Source: Bradyrhizobium sp. BTAi1
Lineage (GTDB): Bacteria > Pseudomonadota > Alphaproteobacteria > Rhizobiales > Xanthobacteraceae
Assembly: GCF_000015165.1 (NCBI RefSeq)
Contig: NC_009485.1
Span: 930,001-994,000, forward strand
Reading direction: 5' to 3'
DNA: 64,000 bases
Of this stretch, positions 55,166 to 64,000 are shown piece after piece. How positions within the stretch are numbered: position 1 is the stretch's first letter; every line of letters starts with the position of its first letter. A program made the position numbers and the translations under genes. The notes under the pieces were generated by a model. That model was not told where the DNA came from and made no database searches. It was given only the letters and a program-made list of their open reading frames with translations.

Positions 55166-56857
55166 TCACGCCGCCGCCGCCGGATTCTTCTTTTCGTCAC
55201 GCAGCTCGCGGCGCAGGATCTTGCCGACATTGGTCTTCGGCAGCTCCGTCCTGAACTCGATCTGCTTCGGCACCTTGTAGTTCGTCAATTGCGCGTGGCA
55301 ATGCTTGACGATGTCCTCGGCCGTGAGGGCGGGGTCCTTCTTGACGACGAACGCCTTGACGACCTCTCCAGTCTTTTCGTCGGGCAGGCCGATCACCGCG
55401 GTCTCGAGCACGCCCGGATGGGTCGCGATCACTTCCTCGACCTCGTTCGGATAGACGTTGAAGCCGGAGACCAGGATCATGTCCTTCTTGCGATCGACGA
55501 TCTTGATCGAGCCGTCCGCGGCCATGATACCGATGTCGCCGGTGCGGAAGAAGCCGTCCGCCGTCATCACCTTGGCGGTTTCATCAGGACGATTCCAATA
55601 GCCGGCCATCACCTGCGGACCCTTCGCACAGATCTCGCCGGCCTGTCCCAGCGGCACCTCGTTGCCGTCGTCGTCACGGATCGAGAGCCAGGTCGAGGGC
55701 AGCGGCAGGCCGATCGTGCCGGTGAACTCGGTCGAGGTCGGCAGGTTGCAGGTCAGGACCGGCGCGGTCTCCGACAGGCCGTAGCCTTCGGCGATGCTGC
55801 AGCCCGTCACCTGCTTCCACTGCTCGGCCACCGGACGCTGCACGGCCATGCCGCCGCCATTGGAGACCTTGAGCTTGGAGAAGTCGAGCTTCCGGAAGTC
55901 AGGGTGATGCAGCAGGCCGTTATAGAGCGTGTTGACGGCCGGGAAATTGTTGACCTGATACTTCATCAGCTCCTTGATGAAGCTGGGAATGTCGCGCGGA
56001 TTGGGGATCAGGAGATTGGCGCCGCCGGCGCGCACCGCGAGCAGGAAGCAGCAGGTCAGCGCAAAGATGTGATAGAGCGGCAGCGCGCAGACGATCAGCA
56101 GCTGATCGACATGCGGTGGCCGCTCCATCACCGGCTGCAGCCAGGCGTCGTTTTGCAGCACGTTGGCGACCACGTTGCGGTGAAGCAATGTGGCGCCCTT
56201 CGAGACGCCGGTGGTGCCGCCGGTATATTGCAGGAAGGCGACGTCGTCGGGACCGATCACGGGCTTCTGAAACCGCTTGCTGCGGCCGGCGGCGAGCGCA
56301 TCGTTGAACGGCACCGCGCCGGGCAGCGAAAAGGCCGGCACCATCTTCTTCAGCCGGCGGACGACGAGATTGACGATCACGCCCTTGAAGCCGAGCAGGT
56401 CGCCCATGCTGGCGATGATGATGTGCTTGACCTTTGTCTGGCCGACCACCTGCTGCACCGTGTGGGCGAAATTCTCCAGCACGATGATCGCCTCGGCGCC
56501 GGAGTCCTTGAGCTGATGCTCGAGCTCGCGCGGCGTATACAGCGGGTTGACATTGACGACGGCATAGCCGGCCCGCAGCACGCCTGAGATCGCGATCGGA
56601 TATTGCAGCACGTTGGGCATCATCAGCGCGACCCGCGCGCCCTTGGCAAGTCCGAGCCCCTGCAGATAGGCGCCCATTGCCACCGACATGTCGTCGAGCT
56701 CGCGATAGCTGATCGCCTTGTCCATGCAGATGAAGGCGCGGCGGTCGGCGAATGTCTTGAAGCTCTCTTCCAGCAGTTCGACCAGCGACTGGTATTTGCT
56801 GGGATCGATATCGGCGGGAACGCCGGCCGGGTAGTGCTTGAGCCAGATGCGCTCCAT
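55166..56857 (-). CDS. fadD: Long-chain fatty-acid-CoA ligase
   Basis: The 563-residue AMP-forming ligase activates free fatty acids for beta-oxidation or signalling. It has the P-loop YTGGTTGVSKGA, the EGYGLSETAPV adenylation motif, FRTGDIG, and a KTNVGKILRREL catalytic lysine end. The start is MERIWLKHYPAGVP at 56857 with AGGAAGG upstream; the long in-frame Pro/Arg-rich extension upstream is antisense shadow and is excluded. Confidence 0.93.
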   Translation of the reverse strand: MERIWLKHYPAGVPADIDPSKYQSLVELLEESFKTFADRRAFICMDKAISYRELDDMSVAMGAYLQGLGLAKGARVALMMPNVLQYPIAISGVLRAGYAVVNVNPLYTPRELEHQLKDSGAEAIIVLENFAHTVQQVVGQTKVKHIIIASMGDLLGFKGVIVNLVVRRLKKMVPAFSLPGAVPFNDALAAGRSKRFQKPVIGPDDVAFLQYTGGTTGVSKGATLLHRNVVANVLQNDAWLQPVMERPPHVDQLLIVCALPLYHIFALTCCFLLAVRAGGANLLIPNPRDIPSFIKELMKYQVNNFPAVNTLYNGLLHHPDFRKLDFSKLKVSNGGGMAVQRPVAEQWKQVTGCSIAEGYGLSETAPVLTCNLPTSTEFTGTIGLPLPSTWLSIRDDDGNEVPLGQAGEICAKGPQVMAGYWNRPDETAKVMTADGFFRTGDIGIMAADGSIKIVDRKKDMILVSGFNVYPNEVEEVIATHPGVLETAVIGLPDEKTGEVVKAFVVKKDPALTAEDIVKHCHAQLTNYKVPKQIEFRTELPKTNVGKILRRELRDEKKNPAAAA

Positions 56858-57056
56858 GAACCTTCCTCTCTGATCGTCTCTTATGGTCGCTTGATGTTGG
56901 TCGCGTGATGCGTCCGCGCCCCGGTCGCGCCGGGGCATTTGGCGGCCAATATCTAATCTCCGGCCGGGCAAGGCAAGCCGGCCGAAGTATCGACGAAAGA
57001 GGCAGAGAGCGGGGCTATCGTGGCCGGGGCCAAGGCCGGCTGTGCCCCGCGCGCGA

Positions 57057-58499
57057 TCAGCCGTCCTTTGGCGCCGGCTTGCCGTCGCTCTTCGGCTTGG
57101 CGGCGGCCTTGGGCTTCGCCGGCTTGGATGCCGCCTCCGAGGCAGGCTTTTCCGCCGTTTTTGCGCCGGACTCGTGCTTGGACGCGGCGTGGTGTGCGGC
57201 TGCCGGCTTGGCGTCGGACACTTTTGCATCCCGCTTCGCTCCGGCTTTCGCTCCCGTATCACCCTTGGAATCCGATTTGGAATCGGCCCTGGCGGCGGTC
57301 CGGGTCGCGGACTTCGCCTCCTTCCCGGCGGCGACATGCGCCTTCTTGCCGCGGCGCTTGGGCGGGGTCTGAGCGTCGGCATCGGCCGCGACGGCTGCGA
57401 TCAGGGCCGCGCCGGTACGCGTCGGTCCGGTATAGACCACAACCGGTTCGGACGGGGCAGGGGCCGCGGCCAGGATCTCCGACGGCTTCAGCGCGGGGGC
57501 CTGCAGCCCGGCCAGCAGAGTCCCGCCCGTGGTCTCGCCCTCGCCGCCGGCCACCGTCTCCTCGTCGTCATCGCTTGCGGGCCGGTGCCGCTTGCCGCCG
57601 CACATGTCGTCGCGCAGATTGGGCGGGGTGGCATCGACCGGCACCAGCTGCTCGACATTGCCGAGCGGCGCCTTCAGCCAGCCGAGCTGGTTGCCGTTGA
57701 AGCCGCGGTCGAGCATCTGGATGGCGCGCACGCCGCGCATCTGCCCCGACGAGGCGCCGAGCACGACGGCGATCAGGCGCTTGCCGTTGCGGGTGGCCGA
57801 CGCGACCAGATTGTAGCCGGAGGCGCAGATGAAGCCGGTCTTGAAGCCGTCGGCGCCCGGATAGCGGCCGATCAGCCGGTTGAAGTTCTGCACCACGCGA
57901 CGGCCGTAGCGGATCGACGGGATGTGCACGAAATATTCGTATTCCGGGAGATCGCGGATGATGGCGCGGGCGAGGATCGCGAGGTCGCGGGCCGAGGTGA
58001 TCTGGCCATCGGCCGGCAGGCCGTTCGGATTGACGTAGCTCGTCTGCGTCATGCCGAGTTTCTGCGCGGTCTCGTTCATCATCGCCGAGAAGCCGTCGAT
58101 CGAGCCGCCGACGCCCTCCGCCAGCACCACCGCCATGTCGTTGGCGGACTTCACCAGCATCATCTTCAGCGCGTTGTCGACGGTAAGCTGCGTGCCCGGC
58201 CGGTATCCCATCTTCGACGGCGATTGCGCTGCTGCGGTGGGCGATACCGTCACCAGCGTGTCGAGCGAGAGCTTGCCCTCCTTCACCGCCTTCAGCGTCA
58301 CATAGGCTGTCATCAGCTTGGTGACGGAAGCCGGATACCACGGATAGGTCGCGTTCTGCGCCTCCAGCACCTTGCCGGTATCGGCTTCGACGAGCAGCAG
58401 CGCCTCTGCGTTGGCCAAGCGAGGCGCAACTACGAGAGCGGCGGCGAGAGCGATGATCTTGATCGGCGCGTAGCGGAACAACAGGCGAAGCGTCTGCAC
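57057..58499 (-). CDS. D-alanyl-D-alanine carboxypeptidase with long basic tail
   Basis: The 480-residue S11-family penicillin-binding protein trims pentapeptide side chains in the periplasm. A GTG start at 58499 gives a 31-residue signal peptide ending ANA. Catalytic motifs: S58-V-T-K61, S118-A-N120 and K220-T-G. After residue about 300 the protein has a 180-residue low-complexity tail rich in Ala, Lys, Pro, Asp, likely cell-wall associated. A longer TTG start (58568) is possible but breaks the signal peptide. Confidence 0.9.
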   Translation of the reverse strand: MQTLRLLFRYAPIKIIALAAALVVAPRLANAEALLLVEADTGKVLEAQNATYPWYPASVTKLMTAYVTLKAVKEGKLSLDTLVTVSPTAAAQSPSKMGYRPGTQLTVDNALKMMLVKSANDMAVVLAEGVGGSIDGFSAMMNETAQKLGMTQTSYVNPNGLPADGQITSARDLAILARAIIRDLPEYEYFVHIPSIRYGRRVVQNFNRLIGRYPGADGFKTGFICASGYNLVASATRNGKRLIAVVLGASSGQMRGVRAIQMLDRGFNGNQLGWLKAPLGNVEQLVPVDATPPNLRDDMCGGKRHRPASDDDEETVAGGEGETTGGTLLAGLQAPALKPSEILAAAPAPSEPVVVYTGPTRTGAALIAAVAADADAQTPPKRRGKKAHVAAGKEAKSATRTAARADSKSDSKGDTGAKAGAKRDAKVSDAKPAAAHHAASKHESGAKTAEKPASEAASKPAKPKAAAKPKSDGKPAPKDG

Positions 58500-58673
58500 T
58501 GGTCTGGTCCGGTCCTTTGAGAACCCGCCTCGCGCTGCGAGGTGGGCAAACGGGCTTTCGGGTTTCAAGCGTGTCCGGCGCCGCTTCGGTCGCGGCAGGT
58601 CGCGAACCTATACCGGCTCGACGCTCCAGAACAGAGGCGAGCCATTCAATTCCACGATGAAAGCGTCCCGCGA

Positions 58674-60464
58674 TCAGGCCTTGACGGTGGGGCCGTCGCT
58701 CGCACTCGCACCAAGCGCGGAGCGTGCGCTTTCTTGCACCATGAATTGGGCCTTGGCGAGTTCCGCGAAGTGACCGCCCTGGGCGACGAGTTCATCGAAC
58801 GTTCCGCTTTCGATCACGCGTCCGTTCTCGAACACCAGGATTCGCGTCGCCTTGCGAATGGTCGAAAGCCGGTGCGCGATGACGAAAGTGGTGCGGTCCT
58901 TCATCACCTCGTCGAGCGCCGCGTTGAGCTTGGCCTCGGTCACGGCATCGAGCGCCGAGGTCGCCTCGTCGAGAATCAGGATGGGCGGATCCTTCAACAG
59001 CGCACGCGCAATCGACAGCCGCTGGCGCTCGCCGCCCGAGAGCATGCGGCCACGCTCGCCGGCATTGGTATCGAAGCCCTGCTCGGCGCGGTCGATGAAG
59101 TCGAGCGCCTGGGCGCGGGCGGCCGCGCTGCGCAGCTCCTCGTCCGTCGCGTCGGGCTTGCCGACCAGCAGGTTTTCGCGGATCGAGCGGTTGAACAGCA
59201 GCGCCTCCTGGAACACGACGCCGATGTTCCGGCGCAATGCCGCCAGCTTGAGGCCACGCACATCCATGCCGTCGATCTTGATGAAGCCGGATTGCGGATC
59301 GAAGGCGCGATGCAGCAGCGCGATCGCGGTCGATTTGCCGGCGCCTGTCGGGCCGACCAGCGCGATGGTCTGGCCGGGCAGCGCGGTGAAGGTGAGGTCC
59401 TCGACCGCCGGGCGCTTGCCGTCATAGGAGAACGAGACGTCGTTGAACTCGACAAGGCCCGACAGGCGACCGACATCGATCGCGTCCGGACGGTCACGCA
59501 CCGCCGGCACAGCGTCGAGCACGGTGAAGAATTCCGCCAGCCGCGGCGCCTCCATGAACACGTTGTTGATGAATGACACGACCTGCTCCAGCTTCTGGAT
59601 CAGCATGGTCGCGAACGACACGAACATCACGATTTCGCCCACCGAGCTCAGCCCGGCCTGATGCAGCGCGATGCCGAGCGTGAAGATCGCGAGCACGGTG
59701 ATGGTGGTGGAGGCACGGGTGATCACCGTCACCAGCGCCCACCAGCCGAGCACGGGCATCTGCACCGACAGCAATTGTCCGGCGACGCTGCGCAGGCCCT
59801 GCACCTCGGCGTCGATGCGCACGAAGCTCTGCACCAGCGCGACATTGCCGAGCGCGTCGGAGGCGCGGGCCGACAGGTTGCTGTAGTGCTCCTCGACCTC
59901 GCTCTGCATGCCATAGGTCTTGCGCACGACCAGCGTCGTCAGCACCGTGAAGACGACGCAGAGCACGAACAGCAGGATCGCGAGCCGCCAGTTGAGATAC
60001 AATGACAGCGGCAGCAGCACGATCACCGACATGATCGCGGCAAAATGCTCGCGGAAGAACGACAGCCATAGATGCCATAGCGCGTCGGTGCCGTTGATCA
60101 TGACCTTCATCAGCCGCCCCGAATGCGTGCCCGAGTGGAAGGTCAGCGGCAGCTGCAGGATGTGCTCGAAATAGCTCGTCAGCACGGCGTGGCGCTGGCG
60201 ATGGGCGAGCCGGTCAGCCTGCAGCGCGACCCAGGCGCTGGCGAGAATCGTGAACAGGCCGAAGCCGGCCCAGGCTGCGAGCAGCGGCCATGCGGTGGTG
60301 GTGGAGGCGCTGCCCGACAGCGAATCGACAATGCGTCCGAACAGCACCGGTTCGGCGAACTGCGCCACCGCGAGCGCGAGGTTGGCGACCGCCAGAAACC
60401 AGCCGAGCCTCGCCTCCTTGCCAAGCAGGTGGAGCACGCGGGCGTAGATGCGGAGCAGGGACAT
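58674..60464 (-). CDS. ndvA: Cyclic glucan ABC exporter
   Basis: The 596-residue ABC half-transporter has six N-terminal transmembrane helices and a C-terminal ATPase with Walker A GPTGAGKS (371-378), LSGGERQR signature and [11 protein letters not shown]alker B. The N-terminus [14 protein letters not shown] and [14 protein letters not shown] match NdvA/ChvA, which exports cyclic beta-glucan to the periplasm for osmotic adaptation and host interaction. No glucan synthase gene is adjacent. Confidence 0.9.
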   Translation of the reverse strand: MSLLRIYARVLHLLGKEARLGWFLAVANLALAVAQFAEPVLFGRIVDSLSGSASTTTAWPLLAAWAGFGLFTILASAWVALQADRLAHRQRHAVLTSYFEHILQLPLTFHSGTHSGRLMKVMINGTDALWHLWLSFFREHFAAIMSVIVLLPLSLYLNWRLAILLFVLCVVFTVLTTLVVRKTYGMQSEVEEHYSNLSARASDALGNVALVQSFVRIDAEVQGLRSVAGQLLSVQMPVLGWWALVTVITRASTTITVLAIFTLGIALHQAGLSSVGEIVMFVSFATMLIQKLEQVVSFINNVFMEAPRLAEFFTVLDAVPAVRDRPDAIDVGRLSGLVEFNDVSFSYDGKRPAVEDLTFTALPGQTIALVGPTGAGKSTAIALLHRAFDPQSGFIKIDGMDVRGLKLAALRRNIGVVFQEALLFNRSIRENLLVGKPDATDEELRSAAARAQALDFIDRAEQGFDTNAGERGRMLSGGERQRLSIARALLKDPPILILDEATSALDAVTEAKLNAALDEVMKDRTTFVIAHRLSTIRKATRILVFENGRVIESGTFDELVAQGGHFAELAKAQFMVQESARSALGASASDGPTVKA

Positions 60465-60551
60465 GGGCGGAGCGCTTCGTGAGCAGAGGTGGAATCACCG
60501 CCGGCCGGCGGCGCGCGATGTTAGCAAGGGATCGGCAATCGCGGCGAGCGC

Positions 60552-61601
60552 TCAATTGACCAGGCGGCTGTCGGTGGGCGGCAGGAAGCGGTCGTCGAAG
60601 ATCTCGCCCGGCAGCGGGCGCTTGTGAAATTTGCCGTCCTCGGCAAGCTGGTCGAGGGCGCGCTCGAACCTGGCGGGGTCGATGCCGCCGATGCCGTCGC
60701 GGCGCACGTCGGATGTCAGCACATTGTCGGCGAGCACGGCCTGCAGCCGTTCGAGCTCGAGGTCTTGCGAGCCATCCTCCATGCGGCTCACCACGTCAGC
60801 GGCTGCAGCCGCAGGGTCCTTGATCGCGAGTTGGAGACCTTCGGTCAGCGCCCGCAGCATGCCTTTCACGGCCTCCGGCTGCCTTGCTGCAAAGCCGGGA
60901 TTGACGATCACCGCGTGGCCATAGGCCTCGCACCCATAGTCTGCGAAGCGCAGCACCGCGAGATCGGCGGCGGGCACGCCGCGGTCGCGCAGATTGATCG
61001 CCGACAGATACGAGAAGCCGCTGACGGCATCGACCTGGCCCGCGGACAGGATCGGCTCGCGCACCGCGGCGCCGACCCGCGACAGCTTCACGCTGTCGGG
61101 CTTGAGATGGTTGTGCCGCGCGACCGCCGGCCAGAGCCGGATCGAGAGGTCGCCCTCGGCGACACCGATCGTCTTGCCCTCGATATCGCTGAGCCCGTTG
61201 ATGCCCCGGCTCTTGCGCGCGATCAGCGCATAGGGCGCCTTGTTGAACAGCACGAAGACGGCTTTGACCGTCTGGCTGCCGGCGCCGTCGCGATAGCGGA
61301 TCAGTTCGTTGATGTCGGCAAGCGCCATGTCGGCGTCGCCTGACGCCACGCGCGCAATCGCGTCGGGCGAGCCTTTGGCCGTGGTCATCGTCAGCGCCAC
61401 GCCCACGGTGCTGAACAGCCCGCGGCTTGCCGCAAGGACCAGCGGCGCCATGCTGCCATCGAGCGGACGATCCAGCGCGAACATGACGGCGACCGCCCGC
61501 TTGGGCTCCTCGGCCGCGGCGTACTGCTGTGACAGCCATGCAGGGACAAACGCCGTGACAAGCGCGAGGGTAAGCAGGAAAGCGGGTCGTCGCATACGCA
61601 T
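60552..61601 (-). CDS. NMT1/THI5-like solute-binding protein
   Basis: The 349-residue protein has a signal peptide and the NMT1/THI5/SsuA-type periplasmic binding fold (LVLAASRGLFSTVGV, GSPDAIARVASGDADMALADIN, KTIGVAEGD, AVDAVSGF-like pattern). Members bind pyrimidine precursors, taurine, nitrate or sulfonates. No permease or ATPase genes are beside it, so it is an orphan; it sits 87 bases upstream of ndvA but is probably unrelated. Confidence 0.8.
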   Translation of the reverse strand: MRMRRPAFLLTLALVTAFVPAWLSQQYAAAEEPKRAVAVMFALDRPLDGSMAPLVLAASRGLFSTVGVALTMTTAKGSPDAIARVASGDADMALADINELIRYRDGAGSQTVKAVFVLFNKAPYALIARKSRGINGLSDIEGKTIGVAEGDLSIRLWPAVARHNHLKPDSVKLSRVGAAVREPILSAGQVDAVSGFSYLSAINLRDRGVPAADLAVLRFADYGCEAYGHAVIVNPGFAARQPEAVKGMLRALTEGLQLAIKDPAAAAADVVSRMEDGSQDLELERLQAVLADNVLTSDVRRDGIGGIDPARFERALDQLAEDGKFHKRPLPGEIFDDRFLPPTDSRLVN

Positions 61602-61854
61602 CAGCTCACGCCGGTATTCGCAGGCCGCACCGGACTGTCTCGCCGGTATTCACGTCGCTTCGCCGGACTGCTGATGTGTCAATTTCGTGACGTGTCGCTC
61701 CGGCCGGCGGCGCCTGATCATGTCGGATCGAATCTGAACGGTCCATGAGCAAGCCCTGCGGCGTTTTGCGGCTTCGACTCATGGTTTCGAGAGGGGAACT
61801 GTGGACCCACATAATGAGTTGGTTTGCGAGATTTCGATCGCACGGAGAATCCAC

Positions 61855-62265
61855 ATGATCGCACAGCGCGGAAATGTTTCACGCTTCGGCCGTGCTACCG
61901 TCCTGGCGACGGTGGCGGCGGTCACTTTGACGGCCGTTCAGCCGACGCTCGCCTTCGCCGGATCGGCGCCGGGCGAGAAGGGCGTCGTCGCCAAGACCGC
62001 CAGCGACGGCGGGCTGACCGATATCAGCGCGCGCCGGCGGCATTATCGTGGCAATGGCGGCGCAGCTGCCGCTGCGGCCTTCGCCGGCATCGTCGGCACG
62101 GGTCTGGCGATCGCCGCGGCCCAGAACCGCCGCTCCTATTACGAGGACCACTATTATTACGGCCGCCCGGCCTATTACGGCTACCAGCCGGGTTATCAGT
62201 ATTACGGCGGCGGCCCCTATTACGGTGGCTATGGTGGCGGCTATTATCATCACCCCCATTGGTGA
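61855..62265 (+). CDS. Exported Gly/Tyr-rich protein
   Basis: The 136-residue protein has a signal peptide (cleavage near LAFA), an Ala-rich hydrophobic segment (AAAAAFAGIVGTGLAIAAAQ) that may span a membrane, and a C-terminal tail of repeats of Y, G and H (YYGYQPGYQYYGGGPYYGG). It resembles YG-rich exported proteins common in Bradyrhizobium, of unknown function. GGAGAA precedes the ATG. A terminator follows. Confidence 0.75.
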   Translation: MIAQRGNVSRFGRATVLATVAAVTLTAVQPTLAFAGSAPGEKGVVAKTASDGGLTDISARRRHYRGNGGAAAAAAFAGIVGTGLAIAAAQNRRSYYEDHYYYGRPAYYGYQPGYQYYGGGPYYGGYGGGYYHHPHW

Positions 62266-62284
62266 TGTCGGATCGATTGATGCG

Positions 62285-62313
62285 ATCCGCCGGCTCTGGC
62301 CGGCGGATTTTTT
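62285..62313 (+). terminator. Rho-independent terminator
   Basis: ATCCGCCGG (62285-62293) pairs with CCGGCGGAT (62300-62308) around a 6-base loop, followed by TTTTTT. Confidence 0.9.
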
Positions 62314-62368
62314 CATGCTCGTGGCAAACGTTAATATACGGGCCATCGATTTTAACTAGTGTGGCGCG

Positions 62369-62770
62369 ATGACTGATTCGATCGACCGGCTCTATCGCGC
62401 TGTGCTGGCGGCCAGGGATCTGGATCCGGCGCGCTCGCGCACGGCCAAGCTGATGCAGCAGGGCACCGGCAAAATGGCCAAGAAGCTCGCGGAGGAGGCC
62501 ATCGAGGTCGCGATCGATGCAGTCGGCGGCGACGCCCAGGCCGTGGTGCGGGAAAGCGCCGACCTGATCTACAATCTGACGGTGCTGTGGGCCGAACTCG
62601 ACGTCCGGCCGGAGGATGTCTGGGCAGAGATGGAGCGGCGTGAACGGCTGCTCGGGATCGCCGAGAAGCTGCCGAAATCGCCGGTGAAGGTTGCCAGGAC
62701 GGCGCCGGGACGGGTGCCGGAGCGACCGATCGTCGCGGTGGAAGGCCGGACGATCCGCAAGCGGCATTAG
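62369..62770 (+). CDS. Phosphoribosyl-ATP diphosphatase-like protein (HisE family)
   Basis: The 133-residue protein has the MazG-type four-helix pyrophosphohydrolase motif: E42-E43..E46 (LAEEAIEVAID) and E62..D65 (RESADLIY). It matches HisE of histidine synthesis but carries a C-terminal extension of about 30 residues. As the main his cluster is not here, it may be a paralog with another nucleotide substrate. It follows a terminator by 55 bases. Confidence 0.8.
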   Translation: MTDSIDRLYRAVLAARDLDPARSRTAKLMQQGTGKMAKKLAEEAIEVAIDAVGGDAQAVVRESADLIYNLTVLWAELDVRPEDVWAEMERRERLLGIAEKLPKSPVKVARTAPGRVPERPIVAVEGRTIRKRH

Positions 62771-62859
62771 AGCCAGTCCGCAAGAGGCGGTCCGAGGCGC
62801 GGATCGGATCATCACATCGGCCATAGACAAAAGCTGCCCGGTTTGCTTCATCGCGGACC

Positions 62860-63441
62860 ATGCTCAGACGTATCTATGATTGGTGTATCGACGCCGCGCA
62901 CAAGCCGCATGCCCTCTGGATCATGGCTGCGGTCGCCTTCGCCGAAAGCTCGTTCTTTCCGGTACCGCCGGATGTGATGCTGATTCCGATGTCGCTGGCC
63001 AAGCCGCAGCGCGCCTGGCTGTTCGCCGGCGTCTGCACCGCGGCCTCGGTGGCGGGCGGTTTGGTCGGCTACGCCATCGGCGCACTCCTCTACGATTCGC
63101 TCGGCCAGTGGCTGATCCATCTCTACGGCCTCGGCGACAAGGTCGAGACCTTCCGTGCCTCTTATGCCGAATGGGGCGCGGTCATCATCCTGCTGAAGGG
63201 GCTGACGCCGATCCCCTACAAGCTCGTCACGATCACGTCAGGCTTCGCGGGCTATAACCTGTTCCTGTTTGTGTTGTTCTCGATCGTGGCGCGTGGCGGC
63301 CGCTTCTTCATCGCTGCGATCCTGCTGAACCGCTATGGCGAATGGATCAGGGTGCACATCGAGAAGCATCTCGGCCTGTGGGTGGCGCTCGGCGCGGCCG
63401 TGCTGGTCGCGGGCTTTGTCGTCGCGATCAAACTGATCTGA
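62860..63441 (+). CDS. YqaA-type (SNARE-associated/VTT) membrane protein
   Basis: The 193-residue protein has about five hydrophobic segments and the VTT/DedA-like signature AFAESSFFPVPPDVMLIP plus KGLTPIPYKLVTITSGFAGY, with the conserved prolines and Arg-Gly (ARGGRF). YqaA relatives of DedA proteins are thought to help lipid or small-molecule transport across the inner membrane. The stop overlaps the next start (TGATG). Confidence 0.88.
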   Translation: MLRRIYDWCIDAAHKPHALWIMAAVAFAESSFFPVPPDVMLIPMSLAKPQRAWLFAGVCTAASVAGGLVGYAIGALLYDSLGQWLIHLYGLGDKVETFRASYAEWGAVIILLKGLTPIPYKLVTITSGFAGYNLFLFVLFSIVARGGRFFIAAILLNRYGEWIRVHIEKHLGLWVALGAAVLVAGFVVAIKLI

Positions 63442-64000
63442 TGCGATCGGGGCCGCTCGCCGCCGCCACGCTGCTGCTTGGTGTTGTGCTGCCGGGCATC
63501 GCGCTTTCGGCCCTGGCCTGGACTCCGTCGGCTTTGGCTCAGTCAGCTTTGGCTCAGTCGGCGCCTGCAGCCGGTTTGCGCGAGCCGCCTCCGCCGTCGC
63601 CAACGCCCTCAGCCGAGCCCGCGCCGCCGCCGTCCAACCCCGGCCTGGTCGAAGAGCTCGGCAAGCTGTTCGACAAGATGTCGATCATTCCGCTCAAGCC
63701 CTCGGCGGATGCGCCCGTCACGCCACCCGCCTCGGCGAGCGATCAGGTCGGCGCTCCCGGCGATCAGGCTGCGCCGCCGGCGCCGCAGGCGGTCCCGAAC
63801 GGCGACGCTGGCACGGCAGGCGTCCTGAAAGAGACCGGCGATGCGCTGTCACGGCTCGCCAAGCCCTCGAGCATGGTCTCGGGCCGGGCGGCCTGTCCGA
63901 TGGCCGCCAACGGCACGCCGGATTGCAAGCTCGGCGCCGACCGGCTCTGCCAAAGCAAGGGCCACAAGGAAGGCAAGAGTCTCAACACCGATTCCGCAGA
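63441..64000 (+). CDS. Exported Pro/Ala-rich protein, 3' end outside window
   Basis: The gene starts at ATG 63441, overlapping the previous stop, and is open for at least 186 codons to the window end. It has a signal peptide (to about ALA near residue 33), a Pro/Ala-rich region, then KETGDALSRLAKPSSMVSGRAACPMAANG..DCK..ADRLCQSKG, with cysteines that may form disulfides. A 15-base tandem repeat gives ALAQS twice near residues 31-40. It resembles a conserved exported protein of Bradyrhizobium; function unknown. Confidence 0.75.
   Translation, partial: MRSGPLAAATLLLGVVLPGIALSALAWTPSALAQSALAQSAPAAGLREPPPPSPTPSAEPAPPPSNPGLVEELGKLFDKMSIIPLKPSADAPVTPPASASDQVGAPGDQAAPPAPQAVPNGDAGTAGVLKETGDALSRLAKPSSMVSGRAACPMAANGTPDCKLGADRLCQSKGHKEGKSLNTDSA

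Noticed and set aside
56858..57382. In-frame N-terminal extension of FadD
   Set aside because: The extension is Pro/Arg/Ser-rich and overlaps the carboxypeptidase tail on the same strand in another frame; the canonical start MERIW has a ribosome site.

Overview
The window looks like chromosomal DNA of a Bradyrhizobium-type alphaproteobacterium. This is inferred from the high G+C, the rhizobial gene orders (murA-DUF2948-hisD-UPF0262-phosphatase-maf-yacG; ispH-thrB-rnhA), alphaproteobacterial families (TrcR/DUF1013, NdvA, orphan FlgC-like protein) and dispersed palindromes of kinds I associate with this genus. No species assignment is possible from sequence alone. About 58 protein genes and one tRNA (Phe, GAA) are supported. 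No rRNA, CRISPR array, prophage or intact IS was seen.

Layout. 1-5607: the tail of a thioredoxin-reductase-like gene, then a housekeeping run (murA, DUF2948, hisD, UPF0262, low-molecular-weight phosphatase, maf, yacG). 5782-8660: tRNA-Phe followed by a small accessory patch with a 23-bp palindrome touching the tRNA, a decayed dispersed repeat, a HigB-HigA module fused in one frame, an IS3-type transposase remnant and an orphan radical SAM gene of visibly lower G+C. 8863-15930: a soluble triple-PAS chemoreceptor, aquaporin Z, and a three-gene minus-strand operon (ICMT-like methyltransferase, DUF4149, UbiG-like methyltransferase), then an orphan FlgC-like gene and small proteins.

16162-28264: a polyol utilisation locus. 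It has a SorC-type regulator, an operator-like array, a sorbitol/mannitol-type ABC importer, an SDR dehydrogenase, an FGGY kinase and a PfkB kinase, followed by glgC and glgA. The logic is uptake, oxidation to a ketose, phosphorylation, and glycogen synthesis. A strong terminator and long palindromic repeats separate the binding-protein gene from the permeases. 28289-34508: an alcohol dehydrogenase and a LacI-controlled catabolic cluster (D-aminoacylase-like amidohydrolase, M24 protein lacking part of its metal site, hydroxyisobutyrate-dehydrogenase-like enzyme) with a perfect 14-bp operator palindrome.

34514-50490: a TPR protein with an aldo/keto reductase, a thioesterase, a NUDIX hydrolase, exported proteins, a TAXI-type TRAP transporter with DUF1850 and an SDR, a TPR/LprI-like protein followed by a remnant of a second copy of its C-terminus, prpE, a small lipoprotein, and ompW behind a perfect FNR/FixK-type box. 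50774-64000: trcR, ispH-thrB-rnhA, peroxiredoxin, fadD, a D,D-carboxypeptidase with a long basic tail, ndvA, a solute-binding protein, a Gly/Tyr-rich exported protein, a HisE-like protein, a YqaA-type membrane protein and the start of an exported Pro/Ala-rich protein cut by the window end.
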